Shown: positions 26,627 through 35,659, numbered from the stretch's first letter. The stretch: 64,000 nucleotides of DNA from Streptomyces spinosus (GCF_020400655.1 NZ_JAINRC010000001.1:310001-374000); one strand, 5' to 3'. Translations and numbers: made by a program. The notes: a model not told the origin generated them from the sequence alone.

Positions 26627-26840
26627 GATGGTCCTTGTGGTCCGCTTTCCCGCTGGCTGCGCACCGGCGGAGATTCACCGCGTCCGGCGCCTCACACACC
26701 ATGAGCACCCCGGCGTCACCCGTCGGGGCGACGCCGGGATTCCCGTTCTCTGCCCGGCATGCCCACCTGATCGAGGGAGCGGTGTCACACCAGCGGGGAC
26801 GCCCTGATGCAGGGGGCTCGTGTTGCTTCAGGCGGCCCGG
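26627..26840. other. Gap between DUF5819 gene and the Asn-rich protein gene
   Basis: About 210 bases, presumed promoter region of the DUF5819 operon. I see no clear -35/-10 or terminator. Confidence 0.35.
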
Positions 26841-27320
26841 TCAGCCATTGCCGTTGGCGTTGTTGCCGTTGTTCCCCTTGTTGCCGTTGTTCCCGTTGTT
26901 GGGGTTGTTGGCGTTGTTGGGGTTGTTGCCGTTGTTGCCGTTGTTCCCGTTGTTGCCGTTGTTCCCGTTGTTGCCGTTGTTCCCGTTGTTCCCGTTGTTG
27001 CCGTTGTTGGCGTTGTTGGGGTTGTTCGCGCCGTTGGATCCCCCGATGAGGCCGATGGGAATCACGGTCAGCGTCAGCGTCGGGCTGAACGTCGCGTTCT
27101 GAGTGCAGTACCCGAAGGTGCCGCCCTTGCAGTTGTGGTCCAGGTTCAGGGACGAGGAGCCACTCCCCTGGTCCGCACCGATTCCGCCGTAGCCGAGGGT
27201 GTGGCCGACGGACGAGATCACTCGGTGCGCGGGAAGGACGGACGGGTTCGCGAGCGCCACTCCTCCCAAAGACAGGGCGCTGGTCATGACCCCTACAACG
27301 AGGCCTCGAAAAGCTCTCAC
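26841..27320 (-). CDS. Secreted Asn/Gly-repeat protein
   Basis: 159 residues. The first 24 form a signal peptide (RAFRGLVVGVMTSALSLGGV then ALA). A middle part of about 70 residues has LNLDHNCKGGTFGYCTQNAT with a Cys pair and a strand-rich TLTLTVIPIGLIG. From about residue 98 to the end only Asn, Gly and a few Pro/Ala/Lys occur, in GNN triplets and NNPNNANN variants. Such a tract is unusual in a GC-rich genome, since AAC codons lower GC. It starts with GTG and a poor ribosome binding site. It may be a surface or spore-envelope protein; I know no family. It lies beside DUF5819-HTTM on the same strand but separated by 214 bases. Confidence 0.75.
   Translation of the reverse strand: MRAFRGLVVGVMTSALSLGGVALANPSVLPAHRVISSVGHTLGYGGIGADQGSGSSSLNLDHNCKGGTFGYCTQNATFSPTLTLTVIPIGLIGGSNGANNPNNANNGNNGNNGNNGNNGNNGNNGNNGNNGNNPNNANNPNNGNNGNKGNNGNNANGNG
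26850..27036. repeat. Tandem 9-bp coding repeat (Gly-Asn-Asn)
   Basis: On the plus strand the unit is GTTGTTGCC or GTTGTTCCC, giving GNN on the minus strand, about a dozen clean copies plus variants with GGG or GGC. Prone to slippage, so copy number may vary among strains. Confidence 0.85.
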
Positions 27321-27536
27321 CGGAGAACTGCCTTGCTCTTTGCGTGCAAGAGGACTGTGCAGATCTTGCAGCCTTTAGGTACGGCACGACTGGATAAACA
27401 CGCGGGGAAAGTTAACCCACATGCCTTAATATTCTCTGCAGATTCACCCGCCCGACCTAACCGCACCTCCATGAAAATGTTGGGCCGTTGGTCGGGTGAT
27501 GTAATGTGAGCCGTTCAGGTCACGGTGGGGGGCGGG

Positions 27537-27638
27537 ACGACCCTCGCCGATCCGCAGGAGGCGAGCGGCGCCGGGGTGGCGCCCGCCGGCCGCGTCACCC
27601 TGACGGTCAACGGCACCCGCCGGACCGGGAGCGGGTGA
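27537..27638 (+). pseudogene. Scrap resembling the N-terminus of a (2Fe-2S) dehydrogenase subunit
   Basis: 34 codons ending in TGA: the segment VTLTVNGTRR resembles the first strand of CoxS/YagT-type subunits, which continue to a CxxxxCGxC cluster. That cluster is absent here. Short match. Confidence 0.3.
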
Positions 27639-27686
27639 CGCGCTCCGTCGGCCGCGCCCTGTTCCACGAGGTCGCGTAGCCGAGCG

Positions 27687-27782
27687 ACGGCCTGGTTGCC
27701 GGTGGGCCGTGTCGGCGACCGCGTCCACCCCGTCGGGCAGCAGGGTGCGGATCTCTTCGGCGGCGTGCTCGCCGCGGGGCAC
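27687..27782 (-). pseudogene. Scrap of a zinc-binding/quinone oxidoreductase
   Basis: The minus strand reads PRGEHAAEEIRTLLPDGVDA followed by VADTA, matching the cofactor-domain segment of MDR-family oxidoreductases around the PDGVDVVFD position. No start, active site or end is present. Confidence 0.35.
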
Positions 27783-27925
27783 GACGCTCAGCTCCGCTCA
27801 CGTGCAGACCAACCGTCCCCCCCTCGCGCCTGCCTGCCAGGCGCTGTCGGAGCCCCCGCACTGGGAACAGACGGCCTGGCCCGCCCGGCCGGCCCGTGCT
27901 CCTCGTTGTGCGCGGGGTGGTAAGA

Positions 27926-27941
27926 GTGCGTGCGCACGCAC
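27926..27941. promoter_or_regulatory. Perfect 16-bp palindrome GTGCGTGCGCACGCAC
   Basis: It lies 65-80 bases before the UBP zinc-finger gene, where an operator could sit. No regulator assigned. Confidence 0.35.
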
Positions 27942-28005
27942 GCAAGAGGGGACGCGGAAGCGGCCATAGCGTGGGTCGCCCCGCCCCACACCCCGTGGAG
28001 AGACA

Positions 28006-28356
28006 GTGACGACATCCAACGGCATCGACCCCGACGTCCCGCCCAGCGGCACCGGCTGCGTGGAGTGCGAAGCCACCGGCGCCTGGTGGTTCCACCTGCG
28101 GCGCTGCGCCGGCTGCGGTCACATCGGCTGCTGCGACGACTCCCCCTCCAAGCACGCCACCGCCCACGCCCGGACGAGCGGTCACCCGTTCATCCAGAGC
28201 TTCGAACCCGGCGAGGACTGGTTCTGGGACTACGGCACGTCGACCTTGTACGAGACGGGGCCGCGGCTCGCTCCGCCGCACAGCCACCCGGCCGACCAGC
28301 CCGTTCCCGGACCCGCGGGACGCGTGCCGGCCGACTGGCAGGACCGGCTGGGCTGA
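28006..28356 (+). CDS. UBP-type zinc finger protein
   Basis: 116 residues. The ZnF-UBP ligands are C18, C21, C34, C37, C42 and His at 50, 54 and 60, in the order GCVECEATGAWWFHLRRCAG, CGHIGCCDDSPSKHATAHA, GHPFIQSFEPGEDWFW. In eukaryotes this finger binds the free ubiquitin C-terminus; in actinobacteria stand-alone forms are common and their ligand is not known. The GTG start has GGAGAGACA just before it. The C-terminal third is Pro-rich. Single gene. Confidence 0.88.
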   Translation: MTTSNGIDPDVPPSGTGCVECEATGAWWFHLRRCAGCGHIGCCDDSPSKHATAHARTSGHPFIQSFEPGEDWFWDYGTSTLYETGPRLAPPHSHPADQPVPGPAGRVPADWQDRLG

Positions 28357-28638
28357 CCCTGGCCGCCGCCGTCCTCGCGCCAGGCCCCTGACCCACGCCG
28401 TGCCGGGCTGCATCGCTTCGGTCGTGGGACGACGAGTACGCGGCGAGCCCTGCCGGGGAACGTGCACGCACGACCTTCACGGGTCCGCGTTCACCGTCAA
28501 CAGGCGGGCGAACGGCGGCGTTTCTGCCTCTGCGTGCATCGATGTGTGCTGACACCGCACACCGGGACGGCCGGGCCTGGAAAACGCCGCGAACGGACCT
28601 TTACTGGTACGCACAGCCACGAACGGAAAGGTTCATCG
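28357..28638. other. Upstream region of the DUF1269 gene
   Basis: About 280 bases without a gene. It should contain the promoter of the DUF1269 gene; no clear consensus seen. Confidence 0.35.
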
Positions 28639-29124
28639 ATGGCCACGCTGACGGTCTGGAAATTCGACACGCCGGAAAGTGCGGAGCAGGTGGAGCAGAC
28701 ATTGCTCGGGTTGCAGAAGCAGGAACTGATCACCGTGGTGGACGCCGCCACCGTCAGTTGGCCCGAGAACGCGAGGAAGCCCAGGACCAGGCAACTGACC
28801 GATCTGGTCGGGGCGGGTGCGCTGTCCGGTTCCTTCTGGGGGCTGCTCTTCGGCCTCATCTTCCTCATGCCGCTGCTCGGCGCCGCCATGGGCGCCGCCG
28901 CCGGCGCCCTGGGCGGCAAGCTGACCGACGTGGGCATCGACGACGACTTCATCGAGTCGGTGAAGGCGCAAGTGACCCGCGGTACGTCCGCGTTGTTCCT
29001 GCTGACCCAGGACGAGGTGCTCGACCGGGTCAAGGAGGCGTTCCCCACGGAGCACGCCGAACTCATCCGCTCGAACCTCGACCGGGATCAGGAAGCCCGG
29101 CTGCGCGAGGTCTTCGAGGGCTGA
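28639..29124 (+). CDS. DUF1269-domain protein
   Basis: 161 residues. MATLTVWKFDTPESAEQVEQ begins the domain; a Gly/Ala-rich hydrophobic hairpin (LVGAGALSGSFWGLLFGLIF, then AAMGAAAGALGGKLTDVGID) and DDFIESVKAQVTRGTSALFLL are the family core. The glycine-zipper-like middle may bind or insert into membranes. Function unknown; often induced by stress. GGAAAGG lies 9 bases before the ATG. A WhiB gene starts 74 bases downstream and may be co-transcribed. Confidence 0.88.
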   Translation: MATLTVWKFDTPESAEQVEQTLLGLQKQELITVVDAATVSWPENARKPRTRQLTDLVGAGALSGSFWGLLFGLIFLMPLLGAAMGAAAGALGGKLTDVGIDDDFIESVKAQVTRGTSALFLLTQDEVLDRVKEAFPTEHAELIRSNLDRDQEARLREVFEG

Positions 29125-29198
29125 ACGCCACCGAGGGGCGGGCCGGTCCTCCGCAGGCGGGAACTGTGGCAGCGCCAAGCAAGAGAGGAAGGAATCTC

Positions 29199-29465
29199 GT
29201 GAAATCCACCACCAAGCCACTGCTGCGTCTCTGGGAGTGGCAGGCCCGAGCCGCTTGCCGCGGCATGAAGAGTTCGATGTTCTTTTCTCCGGCGGGCGAA
29301 CGCGGAGGTGCCCGCAGACGCAGGGAGGCGCGCGCCGTCGCCGTCTGCCGCGGCTGCCCGGTGCAGTCCGACTGCCGGTCCTTCGCCGAGAACTCCCGGC
29401 AGGCGTACGGCGTCTGGGGCGGCGCCACCGAACGGCAGCGCCGCGCCCTCGGCCCCGGCAGCTGA
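29199..29465 (+). CDS. WhiB-family transcriptional regulator
   Basis: 88 residues. The four cluster ligands are C20, C50, C53 and C59 in AACRGMKSSMFF and VCRGCPVQSDC; YGVWGGATERQRR is the family's G[VI]WGG turn and basic end. WhiB-like proteins bind a [4Fe-4S] cluster and the principal sigma factor, and react to redox or NO. GTG 29199 has GAGGAAGGAA 6 bases upstream. The match to the short WhiB class is complete; the particular subclass cannot be decided from sequence alone. Confidence 0.92.
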   Translation: MKSTTKPLLRLWEWQARAACRGMKSSMFFSPAGERGGARRRREARAVAVCRGCPVQSDCRSFAENSRQAYGVWGGATERQRRALGPGS

Positions 29466-29565
29466 ACCGGGCGGCTGCCGGTCGGGAAGGGGGCGGGGCC
29501 GGCCGCGGCGCGGCCTCCCCGGCCTCGGTCCGTTCGTGTGGTCCGCCCCGTCCTCCGCAGCAGGG

Positions 29566-30048
29566 TCATGACGTCGGGTCGTCGACCTTGAGCTTGGCTC
29601 CGGTGTCGGCGACGAAGACGACCAGGAGCCGGGCGCGCCGGGTCTGGCTGGTGTTCTCGGTGAGGACGTGGTGGGCGCCCGGCTCCTCGACCCAGTTCTC
29701 GCCCTGGTGATAGGTGTGGGCGGGCTTGTCCCCCAGTCTGCTGCGCACGGTGCCGTCGAGGACGTACGCGTAGACGAACGCCTGGCCGTGCCGGTGCGGC
29801 TTCGCGAGCGCGCCCGGCGGGAAGTCGACGATCGCCGAGGTGAACGTCTTGCCCTTCACGTTCGGAAGCGCCTGCTGGAGCAGCGGTTTCAGGGTTTCGG
29901 TGGGGCGTGTCGACGCCAGGGCCGCAGGGGATGCCGCGGCCGGGGTCGGCCTGACGGCGTGGGCGGGCCGGCCGGTCGTCGAGCAGGCCGTGGCCGCGGC
30001 CAGCGTGGCGGCGGCCAGCAGACCGCCGGCGATCCGCATGCCGATCAT
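29566..30048 (-). CDS. Secreted cupin-domain protein
   Basis: 160 residues. A signal peptide (MRIAGGLLAAATLAAATAC) with a possible lipid-attachment Cys at 22, though the lipobox is weak. The cupin is in the C-terminal half: PHRHGQAFVYAYVLDGTVRS, then YHQGENWVEEPGAHHVLTEN, with the His and Glu metal ligands present. It may bind a small ligand or metal outside the membrane. ATG 30048 has AGGAG 7 bases upstream and overlaps the stop of the oxidoreductase gene (ATGA), so the two are translationally coupled. Confidence 0.85.
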   Translation of the reverse strand: MIGMRIAGGLLAAATLAAATACSTTGRPAHAVRPTPAAASPAALASTRPTETLKPLLQQALPNVKGKTFTSAIVDFPPGALAKPHRHGQAFVYAYVLDGTVRSRLGDKPAHTYHQGENWVEEPGAHHVLTENTSQTRRARLLVVFVADTGAKLKVDDPTS

Positions 30049-30983
30049 GATCGGTCTCCTGTTCGGTCGTCCGTGACGCGGATGATCGTCCTGCCCGGGG
30101 CGTGGGCGCCGGGGGCGAACGCGGAGGGTGCCTCGGCGAGCGGCCGCACGGCACCGACGACCGGCTTGAGCCGGCCGTCCCCGAGCCGCGCGGCGAGGTC
30201 GCCGAGCCGGGCGCGGTCGGGTTCGACGACGAAGAAGACCGCCCGCCCGTCTTTGGGCCGGGTCGTGGGCGGCGCGGCGATGGATACGAGCGTGCCACCG
30301 GGGCGGACCAGGGCGGCCGAGCGGCCGAGGATGTCGCCGCCGATCACGTCGAACACGACGTCGGCCTCGCCGGCCTCCTCCAGCTTGTCGGTCTCCAGGT
30401 CGATGAAGGTGTCGACGCCGAGCGCGAGCGCTCTTTCCCGGGCGGAGGACCGGCCGGTGCCGATGACGCGGGCGCCGGCCTCGCGGGCGAGCTGTACCGC
30501 GATCGAGCCGACTCCGCCCGCGGCGCCGTGGATCAGGACGGTCTGGCCCGTGGTGAGCCGGCCGTGGTCGAACAGGCCCTGCCAGGCGGTGAGCCCGGAG
30601 ATCGGCAGCGCCGCGGCCAGGGTGTGGTCGATGCCGGCGGGCAGCGGGGCGAGGTTGCGGGCTTCCACGGCGGTGTACTCGGCGAGGGTGCCGTCGCGGG
30701 CCCAGTCGGCCAGGCCGAACACCCGCTGTCCGACGCTCAGGCCGGTGGTGCCGTACCCCAGCTCCACGACGACGCCCGAGAGCTCGTGCCCGGGCACGCT
30801 CGGCGTCCGGTCGCGGCCGGCGCGATCGGTCCACGTGGCGGGCCAGTCCAGCTCTCCGGGGGTGAAGCCGGCGGCGTGCACCCGCACGATGACGTCGTTC
30901 TCGGCCGCGTGCGGGTAGGGCAGGTCCGTCAGGGTCATCCCGCCGACACCGGCGTCACGGTCCCGAACTGTGATGGCTTGCAT
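30045..30983 (-). CDS. NADP-dependent zinc-free oxidoreductase (quinone reductase family)
   Basis: 312 residues, an MDR-family enzyme. PSVPGHELSGVVVELGYGTT in the N-terminal domain, the nucleotide motif VLIHGAAGGVGSIAVQLARE, and VVFDVIGGD are visible; there are no zinc-ligand Cys residues. It probably reduces quinones or enones with NADPH. It starts 85 bases after the sigma factor gene on the same strand, and the cupin gene overlaps its end, so sigma factor, reductase and cupin may form one redox-stress transcript. Confidence 0.9.
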   Translation of the reverse strand: MQAITVRDRDAGVGGMTLTDLPYPHAAENDVIVRVHAAGFTPGELDWPATWTDRAGRDRTPSVPGHELSGVVVELGYGTTGLSVGQRVFGLADWARDGTLAEYTAVEARNLAPLPAGIDHTLAAALPISGLTAWQGLFDHGRLTTGQTVLIHGAAGGVGSIAVQLAREAGARVIGTGRSSARERALALGVDTFIDLETDKLEEAGEADVVFDVIGGDILGRSAALVRPGGTLVSIAAPPTTRPKDGRAVFFVVEPDRARLGDLAARLGDGRLKPVVGAVRPLAEAPSAFAPGAHAPGRTIIRVTDDRTGDRS

Positions 30984-31067
30984 AAAGGTCCTTACGGAGA
31001 GGGGCGACGACCCGCGCGCGGCCCGTTCGGCTCGCGCGTTCCTCCGTCGCCCGTCTTGCGTTTCTCA

Positions 31068-31997
31068 TCAGGGAGACGAGGCAGCCTCTTCGGGTGTGAC
31101 AGCCCGAAGGCGCTGGAGTTTGTCCGGGTTGATGACCCTGCGGTACGCGGTGATCAGGCCGTCCGCGATCTGGACCGTGTCGACGGAGTAGACCCGGCCC
31201 TCCCGGTGGAGCACGAGGGCGGGTTCGCCGCCGACCTCGGCGACGTCGATGCGGTCCGGGTGCCACCGGCGCCCGGTACGCACCATGACCCGGGCGACGC
31301 GCTCGCCGCCGTGTATGGGTTTGCGTGCCGCGGAGACCTTGCCGCCGCCGTCGGTGACGTAGACGGCGTCCGGATGGAGGAGCCTGACCAGGCCGGCCAG
31401 GTCCCCGGCTTCGTAGGCGGCGCGGAAGGCCGTGAGGAGGCGTTCGCGTTCGGTCTTCGACGCCCGCGGCGTGGACTGCCTCGCCCCGGCCACCCGCCGT
31501 CGTGCCCGTGAGGCGAGCTGCCGGGCAGCCGGCACGGAGACGTCCAGTACGTCGGCGATCCGGGCGAACTCCAGGCCGAAGACGTCGTGCAGGACGAAGG
31601 CCACCCGCTCCGGCGGGCGCAGCTCTTCCATGATCAGGAGCATCGCCGCGCCGACGGACTCGTCGACGAGTACCGGCTGCGAGGCGTCCGCCCCGGTCAG
31701 CAGCGGCTCCGGCAGCCACGGTCCGACATAGGTCTCCCGGCGGAAGCGGGCGCTCCTGAGGAGGTCGTACGACCGTCGCGCGGCCACGGTCACCAGCCAG
31801 GCCCGCAGATCACCGATGTCCCGCAGATCCGCCCCGGCCGCCCGCAGCCACACGTCCTGGGTCACGTCTTCGGCGTCGGCCACACTCCCGAGCAGCCGGT
31901 AGGCCACACCGAAGACGGCGGGCCGGTGCCGCTCCCACTCGGCCGCGAGCCGGTCCTCCCGCGCGGGGCGCTGCTCGCTGTCGCAGAGCGGCGTCAT
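31068..31997 (-). CDS. ECF41-type sigma factor (SigJ-like) with SnoaL-like C-terminal domain
   Basis: 309 residues. Region 2: HRPAVFGVAYRLLGSVADAE, DVTQDVWLRA. Region 4: RPPERVAFVLHDVFGLEFAR, VSVPAARQLASRARRRV. The ECF41 marks are all present: WLPEPL in the linker, DGGGK in the C-terminal domain, and NPDKL near the end. In ECF41 the fused SnoaL-like domain replaces an anti-sigma factor and tunes activity. Such sigma factors usually control a neighbouring oxidoreductase or carboxymuconolactone decarboxylase; here the reductase-cupin pair follows. The ATG 31997 overlaps the TGA of a 22-codon ORF. Confidence 0.93.
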   Translation of the reverse strand: MTPLCDSEQRPAREDRLAAEWERHRPAVFGVAYRLLGSVADAEDVTQDVWLRAAGADLRDIGDLRAWLVTVAARRSYDLLRSARFRRETYVGPWLPEPLLTGADASQPVLVDESVGAAMLLIMEELRPPERVAFVLHDVFGLEFARIADVLDVSVPAARQLASRARRRVAGARQSTPRASKTERERLLTAFRAAYEAGDLAGLVRLLHPDAVYVTDGGGKVSAARKPIHGGERVARVMVRTGRRWHPDRIDVAEVGGEPALVLHREGRVYSVDTVQIADGLITAYRRVINPDKLQRLRAVTPEEAASSP

Positions 31998-32062
31998 GAC
32001 GCGGGTTGTTCCGGCGACCGCCGCCGCTCCGGGGATCCCGTCCCCGCGATGATCTCGCTCAT
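31994..32062 (-). CDS. 22-codon leader ORF coupled to the sigma factor gene
   Basis: Begins MSEIIAGTGSPERRR and ends in TGA that overlaps the sigma factor ATG (ATGA). A weak AAAGG precedes it. It could be a leader peptide that couples translation, or the relic of a longer upstream gene. No family. Confidence 0.4.
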   Translation of the reverse strand: MSEIIAGTGSPERRRSPEQPAS

Positions 32063-32193
32063 GGCCTGTGAACCTTTCGATGTCGCCGCGCTGCGCACGG
32101 ACGCCGCGTCCCCCTTCCACGGTGCCTGCCACCGCGCGCCCGGCGCCGCCTCGGTCCGGCCGTGAGTCACCCGCATCCGGACAGGCGGGCCGG

Positions 32194-33021
32194 TCAGCCC
32201 CGGACGAATTCCAGCAGGTCGGCGTTGAACCGCTCCGCGAACTCGGGGACCATCGACAGGCCGTGCGGAGCACCCGAGTACACCTTGAAGGTCGCGTCCT
32301 CGACGATCCGCGACGACTTCTCCGCCGACGCCACGATGGGGACGATCTGGTCGTCGTCACCGTGGATGATCAGCGTGGGCACGTCGAACTTCTTCAGGTC
32401 CTCGGTGAGGTCGGTCTCGGAGAACGCCTTGACGCAGTCGTGGGCGCCCTTGATGCCCACGGACATGCTCCAGAGCCAGAACTCGTCGCGGATCCCCTGC
32501 GAGACGGTCGATCCCTCGCGGTTGGCGCCGTAGAAGGCGGCGCTGAGGTCCTCGTAGTACTGAGAGCGGTCCGTCAGCACGCCGTCGCGGATCTCGTCGA
32601 AGACCTCGACCGGCAGCCCCTCGGGGTTCGCTTCCGTCTTGAGCATCAGCGGGGGGATCGCCCCGAGCAGGACCGCCTTGGCGACACGGTCCGTTCCGTG
32701 CCGGCCGATGTAGCGCGTGACCTCGCCCCCTCCGGTCGAGTGACCGACCAGGACGATGTCGCGCAGGTCGAGGGTCTCGATGACCGCGGCCAGGTCGTCG
32801 GCGTACGTGTCGAGGTCGTTGCCCCGCCAGGGCTGGTCGGAGCGTCCGCCCCCGCGCCGGTCGTGGGCCACGGCCCGGAAGCCGTTGTCCGCCATCAGCT
32901 TCAGCTGCGGGTCCCACGCGTCCGCGATCAGCGGCCAGCCGTGGGAGAAGACCACCGGTGGGCCCGACCCCCAGTCCTTGAAATAGATCCGTGTGCCGTC
33001 CTTGGCGGTGGCGAAGGCCAT
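32194..33021 (-). CDS. Alpha/beta hydrolase, non-haem haloperoxidase type
   Basis: 275 residues. Nucleophile S95 in [11 protein letters not shown]; oxyanion segment [14 protein letters not shown]; acid in HGDDDQIVP; catalytic His in [14 protein letters not shown]. The N-terminus [19 protein letters not shown] [14 protein letters not shown] is typical of the cofactor-free haloperoxidase/esterase group. The natural reaction is probably ester or peracid hydrolysis. ATG 33021 has GGAGGGG 6 bases upstream. It lies upstream of the sigma factor on the same strand with 130 bases between. Confidence 0.92.
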   Translation of the reverse strand: MAFATAKDGTRIYFKDWGSGPPVVFSHGWPLIADAWDPQLKLMADNGFRAVAHDRRGGGRSDQPWRGNDLDTYADDLAAVIETLDLRDIVLVGHSTGGGEVTRYIGRHGTDRVAKAVLLGAIPPLMLKTEANPEGLPVEVFDEIRDGVLTDRSQYYEDLSAAFYGANREGSTVSQGIRDEFWLWSMSVGIKGAHDCVKAFSETDLTEDLKKFDVPTLIIHGDDDQIVPIVASAEKSSRIVEDATFKVYSGAPHGLSMVPEFAERFNADLLEFVRG

Positions 33022-33274
33022 GATCGCCCCTCCAGCCTTGTCCGGGGTTCGCGTCTGCTGAGGGTCCGGTGCCCGGGCCGCAGGGGCCGTGTCACGCCGC
33101 GGGACGACGGACGGCTCCGCGCGGAAGGCGGCCGATGAGCACGTCGTGGCTCCCACGCTACCCGGCAGCCCCCGCTTCAGCGCGCCGGACCGTCCGCGAC
33201 GGCCCGGAGCGCGGGGCGGACCGCCGCTCCCGCTGCCGTGGCAGTCAACGGCGCGGGCGCGGCATAGTTGCAGT
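33022..33274. other. Divergent promoter region
   Basis: About 250 bases between the hydrolase and the PP2C gene. CATAGT at 33263 is a possible -10 six bases before the PP2C ATG. Confidence 0.35.
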
Positions 33275-35332
33275 ATGTCCTCGGATCGCGCCGCGAGTTC
33301 CCCGGCCGGGGGGCGGGCTGTGGAACCGGGTGACGTCCTGGCGGTGCTCGGTGCCGGCATGACGGTGTCCGTGTGGACCGGGGCCGCCGAACGCCTCTGG
33401 GGCTACGCGGCCGGCCAAGTGCTGCACCGCCCCGCCGAGAGGCTGTTGGTGGCGAGCGCCCCGGGAAGTCCCCGTGTCTTCGCCGGCGGTCCCTGGTCGG
33501 GGCGGGCGCGGATCCGCCGCCGCGACGGCCGTGAGGCGACCGCGTACCTGCGGATCACTCCTCTCGACGCCGACGGCCGCGCGGGCTGGCTCGTGTGGGG
33601 GCCGAGTGCGTACGACCGGCCGGGGCTGGATCCGGCCGCGCTGGACGCGCTCGTCCACCACTCGCCGGTCAGTCTGGCCCTCTGGGACCGGGAATCGCGT
33701 TGCGTGTGGTTCAACGACAGCGTGCACCATCAGGATCTCTACGGCAGCGAACCGGAACTGGGCGGTCACGTCACCGACGTGGTCCGCGCTCGTCACCCGG
33801 AGTTCCTGGAGCGAGCCATGGCGCGCGTCCTGCGCACCGGCGAACCGCTCCTCGGGCACGAACTGTGGGCGGCCGGAACCCCGTCCCCAGGCCGTCGCTA
33901 CCGTGTCGACCTGGTCCGTCTCGACGGGTCCGACGAACGGCCCCTGGGCGTCTGTTCCGTGGCGGTCCGGGCCGGCACCGGGCAGGGCGGCGGGCCACTG
34001 TGCCTGCTCAACGCGGCGAAGAGCCGCATCGGCACGGATCTGGACCCGTTGGTCACCAGTCAGAGTCTGGCGGAGACAGCGGTACCCGACCTCGCCGACT
34101 ACGTCACCATCGACCTGGTCCAGCCCGTGCCGCTGGACAAGGAGCCCTTGAGGCGCCTCAAGCCCACCGGTTCGGGCATCCCCGGCTTCTACCGCGCGGC
34201 CGCCGCCTCCATCCACGACGATCTCCGCGAGTCCCTCTGGGCACGCGGAACACCGGTCTACGTCCCGCCGTCGTCCCCGTTCACCACCGTGCTCGAGCAC
34301 CGCAGGTCCTACTTCGAGCCCGTCCTCGACACCTCCCCCGGCACATGGCTCGACGAGGACCCGGACCGGGCCCGGGTCATCCACCGGACCGGGATGCACT
34401 CCCTCATGATCGTCCCCTTGCAGGCCCGGGGCACGGTGCTCGGCATCGCCGTCTTCGTGCGCAGCGTGAACCCGGTTCCGTTCAGCGCGGCGGACCTCGC
34501 CCTCGCGGAGGAACTCGCGGCCCGCGCCGCACTGGTCATCGACAACGCCCTGCGCTTCACACGGGGGCGAACGGCGGCGCTCGCCATACAACGCGACCTG
34601 ATGCCGCACCACTTGTCGGGGGGCGGCACGGTCGAGGTGGCCACCCGCTACCTGCCCGCGGACACCCACGGCGGCGTCGGCGGCGACTGGTTCGACGTCA
34701 TCCGGCTGTCCGACGCCCGCGTGGCCCTGGTCGTGGGGGACGTCGTCGGCCACGGCATCCACGCGGCGGTGACCATGGGACGGCTGCGCGCCACGACCCG
34801 TGCGCTGAGCAAGCTGGCACTGCCGCCGGACGAGTTGCTCCGTCTCATGGACGAACTCGCCGTCGAGGCCGCCCGGGACCGCTGTGACGACGGCCGCTCG
34901 ATACCGGCGGCCTTCGGAGCCACCTGCTTCTACGGCGTGTACGACCCGGCGACCCGGCGGTGCACCATGTCCAGTGCCGGCCATCCGCCGCCCGCGATCA
35001 TCTCCCCCGACGGATCGGTGGACTTCGCCGACGTACCCCCGGGCGCGCCCATCGGGGTGGGGCTGGGTTCGTACGAGGCGATCGAGGTGGACCTGCCGGA
35101 GAGGAGCGTGGTCGGGCTGTACAGCGACGGCCTGATCGAGACGGACCGCGACGTCGACCGTGGACTGGAGCGGTTGCGCACGGCACTCGCCGGGCCCGTT
35201 TCCAGTCTTGACGAGCTGTGCGGGTCGGTCATCGACGCCCTGGTCCCCGACGGACCGGTGGACGACGACATCACCCTCCTGCTGGCCCGCACTCACCCCG
35301 CCGCCGGCCGGCAAGGGCCGGCGGGAGCCTGA
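33275..35332 (+). CDS. PAS/GAF SpoIIE-type PP2C phosphatase
   Basis: 685 residues. Order: a PAS-like segment (about 20-110), a clearer PAS (about 124-230, with [20 protein letters not shown]), a GAF domain (about 255-428, ending [16 protein letters not shown]), and the phosphatase (about 435-675) with GGDWFD near residue 468, GDVVGHG, and [10 protein letters not shown]. Unlike the gene at 1261 it has no HATPase domain. Such enzymes dephosphorylate STAS antagonists in response to signals sensed by PAS or GAF. No ribosome binding site precedes ATG 33275, so the message may be leaderless. A hairpin (CCGCCGGCC/GGCCGGCGG) overlaps the stop. Confidence 0.9.
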   Translation: MSSDRAASSPAGGRAVEPGDVLAVLGAGMTVSVWTGAAERLWGYAAGQVLHRPAERLLVASAPGSPRVFAGGPWSGRARIRRRDGREATAYLRITPLDADGRAGWLVWGPSAYDRPGLDPAALDALVHHSPVSLALWDRESRCVWFNDSVHHQDLYGSEPELGGHVTDVVRARHPEFLERAMARVLRTGEPLLGHELWAAGTPSPGRRYRVDLVRLDGSDERPLGVCSVAVRAGTGQGGGPLCLLNAAKSRIGTDLDPLVTSQSLAETAVPDLADYVTIDLVQPVPLDKEPLRRLKPTGSGIPGFYRAAAASIHDDLRESLWARGTPVYVPPSSPFTTVLEHRRSYFEPVLDTSPGTWLDEDPDRARVIHRTGMHSLMIVPLQARGTVLGIAVFVRSVNPVPFSAADLALAEELAARAALVIDNALRFTRGRTAALAIQRDLMPHHLSGGGTVEVATRYLPADTHGGVGGDWFDVIRLSDARVALVVGDVVGHGIHAAVTMGRLRATTRALSKLALPPDELLRLMDELAVEAARDRCDDGRSIPAAFGATCFYGVYDPATRRCTMSSAGHPPPAIISPDGSVDFADVPPGAPIGVGLGSYEAIEVDLPERSVVGLYSDGLIETDRDVDRGLERLRTALAGPVSSLDELCGSVIDALVPDGPVDDDITLLLARTHPAAGRQGPAGA

Positions 35333-35591
35333 GGAACGCCGCCCGCCCGGCGCGCCTCACGCCGGTGCGGCGGCGACCGCGGGGGCCCGGAACCGAGGGG
35401 TCCGTTCCCGTCGGGCGCCACTTCCCGGTACCGGCCGTGACGGCCCACGGTCCGCTCGCCGTGTACCCGGCGCCCGGGCCTGTCCGAGCCGGCGCGCGTC
35501 GTCGAGCACTTCGCCTGGCGCCCGAGGGGCGTCGGTGTGACCTGACGGCAGCCGCTTCCCGACCAGGGTGCACATCGTCCCGTTCGTCATA
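35333..35591. other. Intergenic stretch before the SPW gene
   Basis: About 260 bases, no supportable gene; promoter elements of the SPW gene begin at its end. Confidence 0.4.
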
Positions 35592-35615
35592 GATTGCACG
35601 CTTCGATCGGGGTAC
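35592..35615 (+). promoter_or_regulatory. Possible SigB-type promoter of the SPW gene
   Basis: GATT and GGGTAC are separated by 14 bases, matching GNNT-N14-16-GGGTAC of Streptomyces SigB-group sigma factors. It lies 45 bases before the ATG. Confidence 0.45.
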
Positions 35616-35659
35616 TCGCGGAATGTCCGGACGTACCACACCCTCCGAAGGTGGAGACC

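Larger units (their letters stand above)
27321..28005. other. Gap with gene scraps
   Basis: 27360-27510 is relatively AT-rich and probably holds the promoter of the Asn-rich gene. After it come scraps: 27537-27638 on the plus strand reads GRVTLTVNGTRR, like the N-terminus of a (2Fe-2S) dehydrogenase subunit; 27687-27782 on the minus strand reads GEHAAEEIRTLLPDGVDAVA, like a quinone-reductase-type oxidoreductase. Neither is whole. Confidence 0.45.

Noticed and set aside
26807..27049. Cys-rich protein on the plus strand over the Asn repeat
   Set aside because: The CCRCS-type repeat is the antisense reading of the GNN repeat.
26820..27509. Val-rich 229-codon plus-strand ORF over the Asn repeat
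   Set aside because: VAVVPVV repeats arise from the same GTTGTT tract; the minus-strand reading has a signal peptide and Cys pair.
27926..27941. attachment site or origin element
   Set aside because: A single 16-bp palindrome without integrase, tRNA or DnaA boxes nearby.
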